Position numbers and translations under genes: made by a program. A stretch of DNA of 64,000 nucleotides from Endobacterium cereale (GTDB taxonomy: Bacteria > Pseudomonadota > Alphaproteobacteria > Rhizobiales > Rhizobiaceae), in contig NZ_WIXI01000048.1 in assembly GCF_009617585.1 (NCBI RefSeq), forward strand, positions 124,001-188,000, in the 5' to 3' direction. The notes below the pieces were generated by a model. It saw nothing but the letters and a program-made list of their open reading frames with translations. It was not told where the DNA came from and did no database searches. Every line of letters starts with the position of its first letter. Position 1 is the stretch's first letter. Shown here one piece after another: positions 1 through 15,000 of the stretch.

Positions 1-3000
1 AAGGTGCCGTCCGGGTTGATGCTGACGGCACCGTGTGCCGGCTGCGATCCGAGACCATAGGTAAAGGTCTGGCCTTCCGGATCGATGGCCGGCGGCAGGC
101 TGCCATTATAGGTCTGGTCCTCGCCGACATTGAACGACATACCGTTGGAGCGAGGCGCATCGTTGACGTTGGCGACATTGACCGTGACGGTGTAGGTGAC
201 GGTGTTGACGCCGTCCGTGACCGTGTAGGTGAAACTGTCGGCGCCGTAATAGTCCGCATCCGGCGTGTAGACGTAATCGCCATTGGAAAGGATCGAAACC
301 GTACCGTGCGCTGGGGTAACGACCCCGGCACCGTACTGCAATGGCTGACCTTCCGGATCGAATGCCTGTGGCAGGCGGCCGGGATAAGCCTGATCCTCGG
401 TGACGTTTATGGTGACATCACTGCCGCGCGGCGGATCGTTCTCACCCAGGACGTTGACCGTCACCGTGTAGGTCGAGGTCGCGAAACCGTCCGTCACCTT
501 ATAGGTGAAGCTGTCCAGGCCATCGTAATCCGGGTTTGGCGTATAGGTGAAATCGCCGTTGGCCGAAACCGTGACGGTACCGTTCGCCGGTTGCGAGCCG
601 ATGCCGTAGGTGAAGGGCTGACCTTCCGGATCGACAGCCGTCGGCAATGTGCCGGAATAGGTCTCGTCTTCCGTGGCGTTGATCGTGATGTCGGATGCAC
701 GCGGTGCGTCATTGACCGGCGTGACGTTGATAGTGACCGTATAGGTCGTGGATGCGGAACCATCGCTCACCGTGTAGGTGAACCTGTCCTGCCCGAAGAA
801 ATCGAGGTTTGGACGGTAGGTATAATTGCCGAACGCATCGACCGTGGCGATGCCGTTCGCGGCCTGGCCCACGAGCGCATAAGCCACGGCAGAGCCTTCC
901 GGATCGGTCGCGACCGGCAGGCTTCCGCTGGAGAAGCCGTCTTCCGGCATCGTGACCGCGAGATCGGATCCGCGCGGCGCATCGTTGACGTTGGTGACGG
1001 TAATATCGATACGGTACTCGATCGTCGTCAAAAGCCCATCGGTGACTGTATAGGTGAAGAAATCCGGGCCGAAATAATCGGCCGCCGGGACGTAGGTGTA
1101 GCGTCCGTTGCCGAGTACGGTCACCGTGCCATGGCCGGCCTGCCCGGCCAGCGCATAAGTCAGTGTGTCGCTGTCGACATCGGTCGCGACCGGTAGGACG
1201 TCGTTATAGGGCGTATCCTCGGTGACGGTGATCGCACCATTTGAGCCGACCGGCGCATCGTTGACCGGCGCGACATTGAGGGTGATCGTATAGGTCGCGC
1301 TCGCCGTGCCATCGCTCACCGTATAGGTGAACGTGTCTGTGCCCGAGAAATTGGCGTTGGGTGTGTAAGTAAAGTTTCGTCCGCCACCGAGCGTGACGAC
1401 GCCGTTGGCAGGCTGCGGGCCGAGAGCATAGGTGACTGTGTCGCCCTCAGGATCGACAGCCATGGGGAACTGACCGTTGAGCGGCAGGTCTTCCGTTGCC
1501 GGCAAGGTCAAATCGCTTCCGCGCGGTGCATCGTTGACCGGCGTGACATTGATGGTGACCGTATAGATACGGGAATCGACGCCATCGCTGACGGTATACT
1601 GGAAGCTGTCCTGCCCGAAATAATCCTGGCGCGGGATATAGGTGTAGGTGCCGTCGATATTGACGGTTACCGTGCCGTTGGCCGGCCCTGACGCCAGACC
1701 ATAAGCGACGGCGGAACCTTCCGGATCTGTCGCGGCCGGCAGCCGGTCCGCGTAGGCCGTATCCTCCGTGACGGTGATCGACGCATCGGAGCCAACCGGC
1801 GCGTCATTGACCGGCGTCACGGTCATGGTGACCGTATAGGTGTTCGATGCCAGACCGTCGCTCACCGTGTAGGTGAACGTGTCGGTACCGTAGAAATTGG
1901 TGGCCGGAATGTAGGTGTACTCACCGGTCGTGGTGATCGTTACCGTGCCATTGGCCGGCTGGCTGCCGACGGTATATGTGATCGTCGGATTGTTGCCGTC
2001 CGGGTCGGTCGCGGTCGGCAACTGGCCGGTCCTGGGCGTATCCTCGGCGGTGGCGTCGGCATAATTGCCGGCACGTGGTGCGTCGTTGACGCCAATGACA
2101 TTGACCACCACCTCATAGGTGGCGGTCGCCGCGCCATCGCTCACCGTGTAAGTGAACCTGTCGGTGCCGTAGAAATCCGGATCGGGCACGTAGGTATAGG
2201 TGCCGTTGGGCGCGATCGTCACCTGCCCGTTAACCGGCACTATCAAGCCGAGCGCATAGGTGACGGGCGAACCTTCAGGATCGGTCGCACGTGGCAGGGT
2301 GCCGGTGGTCGTCACATCTTCGGTGACGGAGATGGTGGCATCGGAGCCGACCGGGGCATCGTTGACCGGAATGATCGTGATCGCGACGGTGCGGATGATG
2401 CTCGTCTGTCCATCGGAGATGCGGTAGGTGAACTGATCCGTACCGAAATAGTTGCCGGTGGGGGTGTAGGTGAAATTGCCCCGCGCATCCATGATGATCG
2501 CGCCGTGCGTCGGGCCGGTTGCAACAGAGAAGGCAAGCGTGTCATCATTCGGATCACTCGCTTCGACCTTGCCAATCAGCGCCGTGTCTTCATTGGTGCT
2601 CAGATTGTAATTGCCGGCCACAGGCGGCGCGTTGTTCGACCCGACATCGATCGTGACCGTCCGGGTGATCGTGATCGTTCCGTCTGTTACGGTGTAGGTG
2701 AAACTATCGATACCAAAATAGTCGGCGTTCGGCGTGTAGGTGTAATTTCCGAACTCATCGACAGTGGCGGTACCAAAGGACGCCGGGCTACCAAGCGCGA
2801 AGGTGAGCGGATCATTGTCGATATCGACCGCCGTCAGCTGACCGCCGACCGTCTGGTTTCTCGGTGTGGTCGTTTCTACATCGGCTGCCACGGGCGCATC
2901 ATTCACCGGGCGAACTGTCACCGTGACGGTGTAGCTGGAACTCGCCTGACCGTCGCTCACCGTATAGGTAAAGGTATCCGTGCCGTTGAAATCAGCGCGC

Positions 3001-6000
3001 GGCGTGTACGTGTAGCCGCCCGTTGGCGTGACCGACACCGTACCGTTCGCCGGCTGGCTGCCGACCGCATAGGTGACCGGCGTGCCTTCACGATCTGTCG
3101 CGACCGGCAGGGTACCGGTGGCCGGAGCGCCGTCCTCATCCATCGAGAAGGCGGCATCAGCTGCCGTCGGCGCATCGTTGACCGGCGAAATGGCGATTGA
3201 GACCGTCACGGTGCGAACACCGCCCTGCCCGTCGTTGATATCGACGCGGAAACTGTCATTGCCGTTGTAATCGAGAGCCGGCGTATAGACGTAACGGCCG
3301 GTATTATCGATCGAGACCGTGCCGTGCAGTGGCTGGGTGGAGATGACAAATGTCAGCGGATCACCATCGGCATCGCTTGCGGCGATGGTGCCGGAAACCG
3401 GCGTGTCCTCGGCTGTGGTGACGGACTGGTCTTCCGCGACTGGCACATCGTTGACCGGCTGGATGAAGATGGTCGATTGGCTGGTAGCGATCAGCTCGCC
3501 GCCGGCGCCGCTATTGCCGCCGTCGCTGGTCGTCATGGTGAGTGTAACGGCAGCGCTGCTGTTTTCGATCGGCCGGAAGACCGGGGCTACGGCACTGGCG
3601 AGATAGGCATTGATATTGGCAAGCGTGCCGGTGAGCACAATCGTGCCCGTGCCACCCCCGGTGACAGTGACATTTCCGCCGGAGAAGGCAGAAAGCGTGC
3701 CGCCGCTGACATTCAGGGTTACCGTCATCGGGCCGTTGCCGGCATCGACATCGCTGACGGACATGTTGGCGAGCGTCAGCGTGCCGTCTTCCAGCATGGA
3801 ATAATTGGCCGGCAGCGTGTTGACCGGCGCATCGTTGATGGGCCGGACAAGGCCGGTCACGGTGGCCTGTGCCGTCAGCGCACCATCCGAGACCGTATAG
3901 GTGAAGGAGGGCGAGCCGTTGTAGTTCGGCGCAGCGGTGAACGTGATCGTGCCGTTGGCGTTGAGCGACACGGTACCGCCGGTGACCGCGACCGGATTGC
4001 CGACCGAGATCGCCTGGCCATTGATCTGGCTGACGAAAAGCGTATCGCGATCTATGTCGCTATCATTGGCGATAACGTTGATGGTTGCCGAACCGTCCTC
4101 ATCTATCGCGAACGTGTCATCGGCCGCGACCGGCGCGTCGTTGACCGGCTTGACGGTGATCGTGACCGTCGCCGACGAGATGCCGCCATTTCCGTCATCG
4201 ATCTGGTAGATGAATGTGTCCGTGCCGTTGAAGAAGGCGGTCGGTACATAGGTGAAGGTGCCGTCGGCATTGAGCGTCAGCGTGCCATGGGCAGGCTGAC
4301 TGACCAGCGAGACCTCGAGATCGTCGCCATCCGGATCCGTATCGGGCCCATTGCCGCCACCGGTCAGCACATTGCCGCCAAGGATGGCACCTTCGGCGAC
4401 GGTGAAATTGTCCGCAACGGCGGTCGGGGTCGGGTTGGTGACCGTCAGAACGAAAGTTTGCGAAACACTGCCGCCATTGCCATCACTGGCGGTGACGGTG
4501 ACCGTGTATTCAAAGCGTCCGGTCTGGCCCGAAGCGGACCGATCGATCGTGCCGGAAATTTCGCCGGTGCCCGGATCGATATCGAGACCGTCCGGCAGGC
4601 CTGAAACCGCGTAGGTCAGCGTATCGCTGTCGGGATCGGAGAAATTGGCGGCCACCGGATAGGTGATTGCCTGGCCATCGCTCCATGTCTGATCGGGCAG
4701 TGGGCCACCGACCGGCGCATCATTGGCGCCGGAAACGGTCACGGTCAGCACGGCCGTCGAGGTAAGACCGCCCGGATCGGAGATCTGATAGGTAATCGTC
4801 GTGGTCCGGGTTTCGCCGGCCTGCAGATCGTCGAAAGCGGTGCCCGGATCGAAGGAATAGGCGCCGTCTGCACCGATGACAAATGTACCGCCATTACTGC
4901 CGGCAACCGGCACTCCGACTGATGCCGCACCATTGACGGCGGTAACCAGGATGGCATCGCCATCCGGATCGCTGTCGCTGCCGACGATGACATTGCCGGT
5001 GATGGCAATGTCCTGCGTCGTCGTGGCGTTGTCGTTGACTGCGACCGGCGCGTCATTGACCGGGTTGACGGTGATGGTGACAGTCGCGATGTCGGTCAGG
5101 CCACCCGGATCGGTGACGATGACCTGGAAACTGTCGGCGCCGTAGAAATTCAGCGCCGGTGTGTAGGTATAGGTGCCATTCGGGTTGACGGTCACCGTGC
5201 CCCTGGCCGGTTGCGCATAGGCTGCATAGACCAGCGAGGCCGGTGCATTGTCGACATCGACGGCCACGATCTGGCCGATGTAGGCGGTGTCCTCGTTGAT
5301 CGAAACCGCGACATCCTGCATGACCGGTGCGTCGTTCACCGCCATGACGGTGATCGTCATCGTGTAGGTCACCGTGTCGGTGCCGTCGCCGACCATGTAG
5401 GTGAAGGTGTCGGTGCCGTTGAAATTCGGGTTCGGCGTATAGGTATAGGTACCGTCCTGACGGATGATCACCGCGCCATTGGCCGGCCCCGTGCCCACCG
5501 CATAACTCAGTGTATCACCTTCGGCATCGCTGACGGCCGGGAGTGGAGCGTTGAGCACGCCATCCTCGGCAACCGTGCCAGTACCATTAGAGCCGACCGG
5601 CGCATCATTTTCGCCAGTGACGACCACGGTCAGCGTGGCGGTGGAGAAACCGCCCTGTCCATCCGAGATCGTATAGGTGACCGCGGTCGCGCGGGTTTCA
5701 CCAGCGCGCAAGGCATCGAAGGCCGTGCCGGGGATGAACTCGTACTGACCGTCCGATCCGATGCGGAACGTGCCACCGGCCGAGCCGGTGACAACTGCGC
5801 CGACACTGCCGGCAACGCCGTTGACGGCGGATACGGTGAGCGCGTCGCCATCCGGATCGATGTCTTCACCGGCACCGTGGTCATCAAACACCGAGCCGGT
5901 GCTCGGCTGGTTTTCGCCGGTTTGTATGAGATCGTCACGCGCGATGGGGGCGGGATTGGCGACGTTGATCGTGAAATTCTGGGCAACAGTGTTCCCGGCC

Positions 6001-9000
6001 GGATCACGCGCGGTAACGGTGATCGTATAAGGACCGGTCACCGATGCATCGGATGCAAGCGTGCCGGTAATCAGGCCTTGCGCATTGATGAACAGGCCAG
6101 TCGGCAAGCCGCTCTCGGTGAAGGTCAGCGCATCACCGTCCGGATCGGAGAAATAGCCGGAGACATTGATCAAGACCGGATCGCTGTCGTTATACGACTG
6201 CGGCGGGATCGGCGATGCGACCGGAGCATCCGGCGTTGCCGTGACATTGACCGCCACGGTGAAGGTGACCGTCGTGCGGCCATCGCTGACCGTATAGGTA
6301 AAGCTGTCTGGGCCGTTGTAATTGGGGGCAGGAGTATAGGTGTAATTGCCGTTCGGGCTGATGGTGACAGTGCCGCGCGACGGTTGCGAGGCAACCGCGA
6401 AGCTGAGCGTATCGCCATCGACATCGACGGCTGTGAGCGTGCCGGTCGCCACAATATCTTCGGTGACCGCAATGGTCGATGTACCGCCGGTCGGCGCATC
6501 ATTTTCACCGTTGACAGTGATGGTGAGCGTGGCGGTGGTTTCCGCACCGTCCGTATCGCGGATGGTGTAGGTGACCGAGGTCGTACGGCTTTCGCCGATC
6601 TGCAGGTCGTCGAAGGACGCGCCCGGATTGAACGTGTAAGTGCCATCGGCGGCAAAAACGAAACTGCCGCCATTGCTGCCCGTCACCGGCGCGTTGAGTC
6701 CGCCTGCCGCACCCACACGAACGATAGTGAAGGACTGACCTTCCGGATCGCTGTCATTGTCGAGCACCGAAGAGCCGTTGAGAATGGCGTTTTCCGTAGT
6801 TGTGCCGGTGTCATCGAGAGCGACAGGTGCATCGTTGACCGCGATGACATTGATGCTGGTCACGGAAGCGGCTGATACCGCACCGAGCGTGTCGGTGACA
6901 GTAAAGGATAGCGTGCGTACGCCCGGCGCAGGATTGTCGCTGCGGTTTTCGTACGCGATGGCGCGCAGGAAGGCGCTCAGGTCCGCATCAGGAACGATGA
7001 CATTGGGGCCGGCCGCATTTTCGATGTGCAGATTGTTGCCGCTATAAGTGTAGCGGAAGGTGGTGCCGCCAAAGATAAGCGTGCCACTAGAAGCAGTGCC
7101 ATAGGCAATATCGACGACGCCGTTCAGATGAGCGACCTCGAGAACGCCATTTCCAGTGAAGCCGCCGAACACAACGTCCATGGAGACGATGCTGCCTTCG
7201 ACATCAAAGACAGAAGCATCCGGGGTGGCGATCGCGACGGCCGGGCCGCCTTCGACGAAATCGACGGTACGGTCGACACCGGCGCCGGCACCGTTGAGAT
7301 CGATGATGGCCGGATCGTTGACAGGCGTGACGGTGATGGAGATCAGGCCATCGTCGAAACCGCCATTGCCATCGCTGATGCGATAGGAGATCGCGACATT
7401 GCCGTTGAAATTGGCGGCAGGCGTGAAGGTAAGGTTGCCGAACGCATCCATGGCGATCACGCCGTTCGATACGGTGACACTGCCATTCGGCGCAATCGAC
7501 TGGCCGTCGATGGATACCAGCGTCAGCGGATCGCCATCGGGATCGCTGTCGGCGCCGGGGGTGTCCGTCACCGGATTGAACGTGATCGGTGTGTCTTCAA
7601 CCGTCGTGTAGCTGTCATCGACGGCAACCGGTGGCGGATTGGTGACGGTGAACTGGAAACTTGTCGATGCAAATAGGCCGGGACCGGTTGGCGCCGGCTG
7701 ACCAAACCGGTCATAGGCGGTGATCGTCACCGTATAGGGACTGCCGACGGACGCATTCGCGGCAAGACGGCCACTGATAATGCCGGTTTCGGCATCGTAG
7801 CTGAGACCGGGCGGCAGGTTGGAAACGACATAATCGAGGTCGTCGCCATCCACGTCGTTGAAATAGGTTGAGACATCAAGGTTGAAGCTCGAACCGTCCG
7901 CCTGTGTCTGGTTCGGCACCGGCGACGCGGTGGGGGCATCATTGACCGGGTTGACCGTGATGGTGACGCTGGCCGTATCGCTGCCGCCATTGCCGTCGCT
8001 GATCGTATACGAAAAGGATTCCGTGCCGTTGAAATTGGTGGCCGGAGTGAAACGCAACACTGCCTCATTCGTGGCGTTCAGGACGAGTTGTACGGTACCA
8101 TTGGTGGTGCCGACGGCTGGGCCGTTCAGCGTGAGATTGACGCCGTTGACGAAGATGACCGTGCGGGTGTCGTTATCGAGGTCGACGTCGTTTGCAAGGA
8201 TATCGATGTCGACGGGCGTATCTTCGTTCGTGGTCGCCACGTCATCGCGCGCATCAGGCGCGACATTGTTGATGATGTAAACGAACTGGATCGAACTGCT
8301 GAGACCGGACGGATCTGTCGCGGTGACCGACACGACATAGCTGCGGCTACCCATCGGACCGGAGGCATCGCTGGCAATACGACCGGAGATGATACCGGTC
8401 GTGGTACTGAAGGTGAGGCCCGGCGGCAGGCCGGTCATCGCATAGGTCAGCGTGTCGCCTTCAGGGTCCACGAAATGCGACGCAGTATCGAAGCTGATGA
8501 TGTCGTAGTCATTGCGCTGCATGTCGGCGATAGGCGAGGTGATCGGTGCATCGTTCTGCGCATTGACGCTGATGGTCACCAGCCCCGTGGAAAGGCCGCC
8601 CTGGCCATCGCTGAGGCGATACACGATCGTATCCGTGCCGTTGAAATCGAGGTTCGGGACATAACGCAGCGTGCCATCCGGATTGATGGTGACCTTGCCA
8701 TTGGCGGCGATCGGCGTGAAATCCGGATCGAGCACGAGCGTGTCACCGTCAGGATCGTCGTTCGGGCCGATGACATCAATATTGTCGACGGGCGTGTCTT
8801 CCGGCGTGCTGTAGCTGTAATTGCCGGCAACCGGCGCTGGATTGGTGACGGTGAAATCAAAGGTCTGCGAGATCGCCGCGCCGGCGGAATCCGTTGCCGT
8901 GACGGTGACGCTATAGGTGCGGCTGCCGGTCGGTCCGGCGGCATCGTTTGTGATCCTGCCGGTGATGGTGCCGTCAGCATTCATCGTAAGCCCGGTCGGC

Positions 9001-12000
9001 AGGTTGGTCGCCGCAAAGGTCAGCGTGTCGCCGTTGTCGGGATCGGTAAACAGCATGCCATAGGCAAGCTGGTTGCCGGCAAGCAGCTGATTTTCCGCCA
9101 TGGTGACCGGCGGCAGTGACGCGGGCCGATCGGGTGCCGTGTTGACGCCGGTTACCGTGACGGCGATCGTGGCCGTGCTTGATAAACCGCCGGCATCCCG
9201 GATGGTATAATGGATGGAGGTCGTGCGGGTCTGGCCCGCGGCAAGATCCCTGAAGTCATTTCCTGCCGTAAAGGAATAGGTACCGTCCGCATTCACGGTG
9301 AAGGAGCCGCCCTGCGAACCCGTCACGGCCAATCCGATATTGGCGGCAGAACCGTTCACCTGCGACAGGAAGATCGGATCGTCGTCGATATCGTTAAGCT
9401 TCCAGTTGCCACTGCCGCTGCCGCCTTCCTGGATAGGCCCGGGCAACTGGTCATTGACGGCATAGGGTGGTTCGTCCGTGACGTTCCAGGTGATGGTCTG
9501 GCTGGTCGCGGCGCCGGCGTTATCGGTCGCCGTGATCGTGACCTGATAGGGTCCGCCATCGGAAGCGCTGGCGGTCAGATCACCCGTGATGCGGCCCGTC
9601 GCATTATCGATGGTCAGCCCGGGTGGCAGATTGGACGCCGTGAATGTGAGCGTGGTGGAATCGACATCGCTGAAATAGGTCGCGACGTTGAAATCGACCG
9701 GCTGCGTATCACCATCCGTACGATCCGGAATGGGCGAGGCGATCGGCGCGTCGTTGACGGCGGTGATCGTGACAGTGACCGTGGCCGTCGACACACCACC
9801 ATTGCCGTCATCGATCGTGTAGACGATCGTGTCTGTGCCATTGAAGTTCGCATTCGGGGTATAGATGATGGTGACACCATCCGGGCCGATCGTCGCACTG
9901 CCATGCCCGGCCGAGACGGATGTGATCGTCAGCGGATCACCATCAGGATCGATATCGATGCCGACCTGGCTACCGGAACCGGGGAATCCCGCGCCCGTCA
10001 TCGGATTGAACCGGATCGTCGTGTCTTCCGCAATCGTCAGCGCATCATTGACCGCAGTTGGACCGGGATTGGTCACTTCCAGCGTGAATTCCTGATAGGT
10101 GCTGTTGCCTGTGCCGTTCGGCCCGTCGAAGGCGGTAATCCGAATAGTGTAGATGCCGCCGTTCAGGGCGCTGGCATTCCTGTCTATCGATCCCAGGATG
10201 ACACCGGTGGCGGGATCGATGGTCAGGCCGGCAGGCAGGCCGGTGGCGGTGAAATTGAGGTCGTCGCCATCCGGGTCGGTGAAGAAATCACCCGTATCGA
10301 GCGCCAGCGACTGACCATCGGCGCGCACGATATAGGGAAGCGGCTTGGTAACGACAGGTGCGTCCGGTACGGACGTGACATTGATTCGGACGGTCGCCGT
10401 TGCGACGCCGCCATTGCCGTCAGCAATCGTGTAGGTGAAGCTTTCCGAACCGTTGTAATTGGCATTCGGCGTAAAGCGCAGGTAGGGCTTGCCATCCTGG
10501 CCGATCATGAGCGTGACGACGCCGTGCGCCGTGGCCACCGGGCTGTCGAGTTTCAGTTCCTTGTTGTCGATATTGATGATGGACAGCGTGTCGCGGTCGG
10601 GATCATTGTCATTGCCAAGGACTAAAATATCGACCGGCGTATCTTCGGCTGTAGTGACGGTGTCATCGGCTGCCGTCGGCGGCAGATTGAGCACGGTGTA
10701 GCGGAACGTAACCGGTGTGACGCCGCCATTGCCGTCTCTGGCCGTGACGATGACCGTGAATACGGTTTCGCCGGTTGGGCCGGAAGCGCCCGACGCGATA
10801 GTCCCGGTGATGGCCGTACCGTTGAAGCTGAGACCGGCAGGCAGGCCTGTGACAGTGTAGGTGAGAGCGTCGCCATCGGGATCGCTGAAGAAGCCGCGCA
10901 CGTCGAGCGAATCCGTATCGCCGTCATTGCGGGTGCGATCGGGGATCGTGCCGCCGGCGGGCGCATCGTTGACCGCTGTAACGGTGACAGCGACGGTGGC
11001 CGTCGCCGTGCCGCCATTGCCGTCGGAGATCGTGTAGACGATCGTGTCGGTGCCGTTGAAGTTGAGGTTCGGCTGATAGGTGATCTGACCGTTCGAACCG
11101 ATCGTGACCGTACCGTTGACTGCGGTAGCACCGGTGACGACCAGAGGATCGCCATCCGGATCGCTGTCATTGGCAAGGACATTGATCGTGTAGGGCGTGT
11201 CTTCCGGCGTGGTAAAGCTGTCCGCAACGGCGATCGGCGCGGGGTTGGTGACGGTATAGGTGAAGCTACGAGACACGGTGCCGCCATTACCGTCATTGGC
11301 AGTGACCGTCACCGTATAGACGCCATTGGCGTTCGGCCCGCCGATACTGGCCTGACGGTCGATCGTGCCGGTAATGAGGCCGGCCGCGGTGATGGAGAGG
11401 CCGGACGGCAGGCCGGTCTGGCTGTAGATCAGCGTATCGCCATCCGGATCGCTGAAGAAACCGGACACATTGAGGTTGATGCCGGCGCTGTCGGTGGAGG
11501 CGCGGTTGGGCAGCGTGCCGGCGGTCGGTGCATCGTTGATCGGTGCGACATCGACGGTGACGGTATATTCGTTGGTGCCGCCCTTGCCATCGCTGACGAT
11601 GAAGGTGAAAGCATCACGACCGTTGAAATTGGCATTCGGCGTGTAGGTGTAGGTGCCATCCGAATTGATGACGACGGTGCCGCTGGCCGGCGCCGTGGCG
11701 CCTGCAGCATAGGTGACGACGTCACCGGTATCGACATCGCTTGCAGCCGGCAGGCTGCCGGACAGAACCGCATCTTCATTGACGCCGACAGTGACATCCG
11801 AAGAGACAGGCGCATCGTTGACCGGCGTGATGGTTCCGTTGATCGTGCCAGTGGTGCTCAGAAGACCGTCGGAGACCGTGTAGGTAAAACTGACATTGCC
11901 GTTGTAATCGGCATTCGGCGTGAAGGTCAGGCGACCATCGGCATCGAGCGTGACCGTACCACCTGGAACAGTGACCGAACCGTTGACCGCGATCGCCGTG

Positions 12001-15000
12001 CCGTTGATCGCGGTGATCGAAATGGCATTGCCGTCGACATCACTGTCATTGGCGCGCGGATCGAAGGTGACCGCCGTGTCTTCGTTGGTCGTGAACGTGT
12101 CATCGATGACGGTAGGCGCATCGTTGACCGGGGAGACGGTGCCGGAGACAGTGGCGGTCGCGGTGCCGCCATTGCCATCCGAAACCGTGTAGTTGAACGA
12201 GATCGGGCCATTGTAATTGGGCGCTGGCGTGAAGGTCAGCGTGCCATTGGCATTCAGGCGCACGCTGCCATTGGTGACGGCGATGGAAGAGCCGACAGCG
12301 ATGGCACTGCCATTCACCTGCGTGACCGTAAGTGTGTCGTTGTCGATATCCGTGTCGTTCGTGACGACGGAAATATCGACCGCATTGTCCTCACTGGTCG
12401 AGAACGTGTCGTTATTGGCGACCGGCGCATCGTTGACCGGGGTGACCGTACCGTTGACGGTGGCGGTTGCCGTGTTTCCCTGCCCATCGGAGATGGTGTA
12501 GGTGAAGGAGGGATTGCCGTAATAATTCGCCGTGGGCGTGAAGGTCAGCGTGCCATTGGCATTGAGCGTGACCGAGCCGCCGGTAATGGCAATGCTGTTG
12601 CCGGCAGCGATGTTTGTGCCGTTGATCTGCGTAACGGTCAGAGGATCATTGTCCGGATCGCTGTCATTGGTTCTCACATCGAAGGTGACGGCAGTATCTT
12701 CGGCCGTCGAGAACGTATCGTTGGCGGCAACCGGCGGATCCTGCACCGGCGTAACGGTGCCATTGACGGTCGCGCTGGCCGTGTTCCCGTTGCCGTCCGA
12801 AATCGTATAGATGAAGGACGGATTGCCATTGTAATTGGCATTCGGCGTGAACGTGAGCGTGCCGTTGGCGTTAAGCGTGATACGGCCACCGGTGACGGTG
12901 ACACTGCCACCGACGGAAATTGCGCTGCCGTTGATCTGCGTGACGGTGAGCGGATCATTGTCCGGGTCGCTGTCATTGGTGCGCACGTCGAATGTCGTGG
13001 GCGTATCTTCCAAGGTCGTGAACGTGTCGTTGCTGGCAACCGGCGGGTCCTGAACCGGAACGATCGTGCCGTTGACGGTCGCGTTGGCAGTGGCGCCCTG
13101 CCCGTCGGACAGTGTGTAGGTGAAGCTGACAGCGCCATTGGCATTGGCGTTGGGCGTGAATGTCAGCGTGCCGTTGGCATTGAGCGTGATCGTTCCGTTG
13201 GAAAGCACAACGCTGTTTCCGACGGTGATATTGGTGCCGTTGATCTGCGTGACGCTGAGCGTTCCGCCATCGATATCGCTGTCATTGGTGCGGACATCGA
13301 AGGTGACTGGCTGGTCTTCATTGGTGGTAAACGTGTCGTTGGCGGCGACGGGCGCATCATTTGTGCCGTTGACGGTGACCGTCAGCGTTGCCGTGGCGGT
13401 GCCGCCCTGCCCGTCGGAAATCGTGTAGGTGACGGATGTGGTGCGGCTCTGGCCCTGCGCCAGATTGTCAAAGGCCGTACCGGGAATGAAGACATAAGCA
13501 CCGTTGGCACCGATGGTGAACGTGCCGCCGTTCGAACCGGTAACGGCCGTGCCGATACCGGCGGCCGAGCCACCAACCGCCGAGACCACGATCGGATCGC
13601 CATCGGGATCACTGTCGGCGCCGACACCGTTGATATCGCCCAGGATGACATTGCCGGAAGCATTGGCGTTTTCGGTGGTCACCGCTGCATCGTTTACGGC
13701 AACCGGTGCGGGATTGGTGACCGTCCAGGTGAAGGTGCGGCTGACCTGTGCGCCACCACCATCGGTGGCGGTAATGGTGACGGAATAGGGGCTACCGATG
13801 CTGGCGCTGCGGTCCATCGTCCCGGAGATGACACCGGCGGCGTTGATGGACAGGCCCGGCGGCAGGTCGGTCTGGGTGAAGGTGAGCGTATCGCCGCTAT
13901 CGGGATCGGAGAAATTGCCGGCGACGTTGAAGGACACGAACTGCGCATCGGCGCCGGACTGGTTTGCGATCGGCGTCGATACTGGGGCGTCGTTGATGCC
14001 GGTGACGGTGACGGTAAAGGTGGCAAAGGACGTGCCGCCCTTGCCATCCGACACCTGATAGGTAACCGACGAGGTGCGGGTCTGGCCCGCGGCAAGATCC
14101 ACAAAAGCAGTGCCGGGATTAAAGACGGCCTGACCGTTTGCGCCGATCGTGAACGTGCCGCCGCCGCTGCCGGCAACCGCCTGCGCAACACCGGAAGCCG
14201 ACCCGTTGACCTGCACGACGGAGAGCGTGTCGCCATCGACGTCGGTATCGTTGGCGAGAACGTTGATGGAGGCCGTGCCGTTGGCAAGGATGCTGGCCGC
14301 ATCATTGGCGGCGACCGGCGCATCGTTGACCGGAGTGACGCCGACCGTGACCGTATATTCGACGGACACCTTGCCGTCGCTGACGCGGTAGGTGAACGTG
14401 TCGGATCCGTTGTAATTGGCGGCCGGCGCGTAGGTGAACGTGCCGTTGGAATTGATGGTGACAGTGCCGTGAGCGGGCGCGGTGCCACCTGCGGAATAGG
14501 TCAGCGTATCGCCATCGACATCCGTTGCCGTCGGCAATGTTCCGTTGAGGGCCGTATCCTCGTTGGTCGTGTAGCTGGCATTGGAACCGACAGGCGCGTC
14601 GTTGACCGGATTGACGGTGATGACAGACGTGTCGGTATCGCTAAGCGCACCGCCGGAACCGGCATTGCCGCTATCGTTGGTGACCATGGTCAGCGTGACA
14701 CTGCCATTGGCATTGAGCGCCGGCGAGAACAGCGGACGATTGGCGGAAGCCAGATATGTGTTGATGTTGGCAAGCGTGCCGGTGAGCGTGATCGACGCGG
14801 TACCGGTGCCCGTAACAGAAACGCCACCTGCCGTATTGGCCGCTAGCGTGCCGGAAGACACACTCAGCGTCACGGTGATCTGGCCGGAGCCGGCATCGAC
14901 ATCCGAGACCGAAATACCGGTCAGCGCGAAGGATGTATCCTCATCGGTAACGAATGTGCCCGGCAGGTTGTTGACCGGCGCATCGTTGACCGCCGTGACG

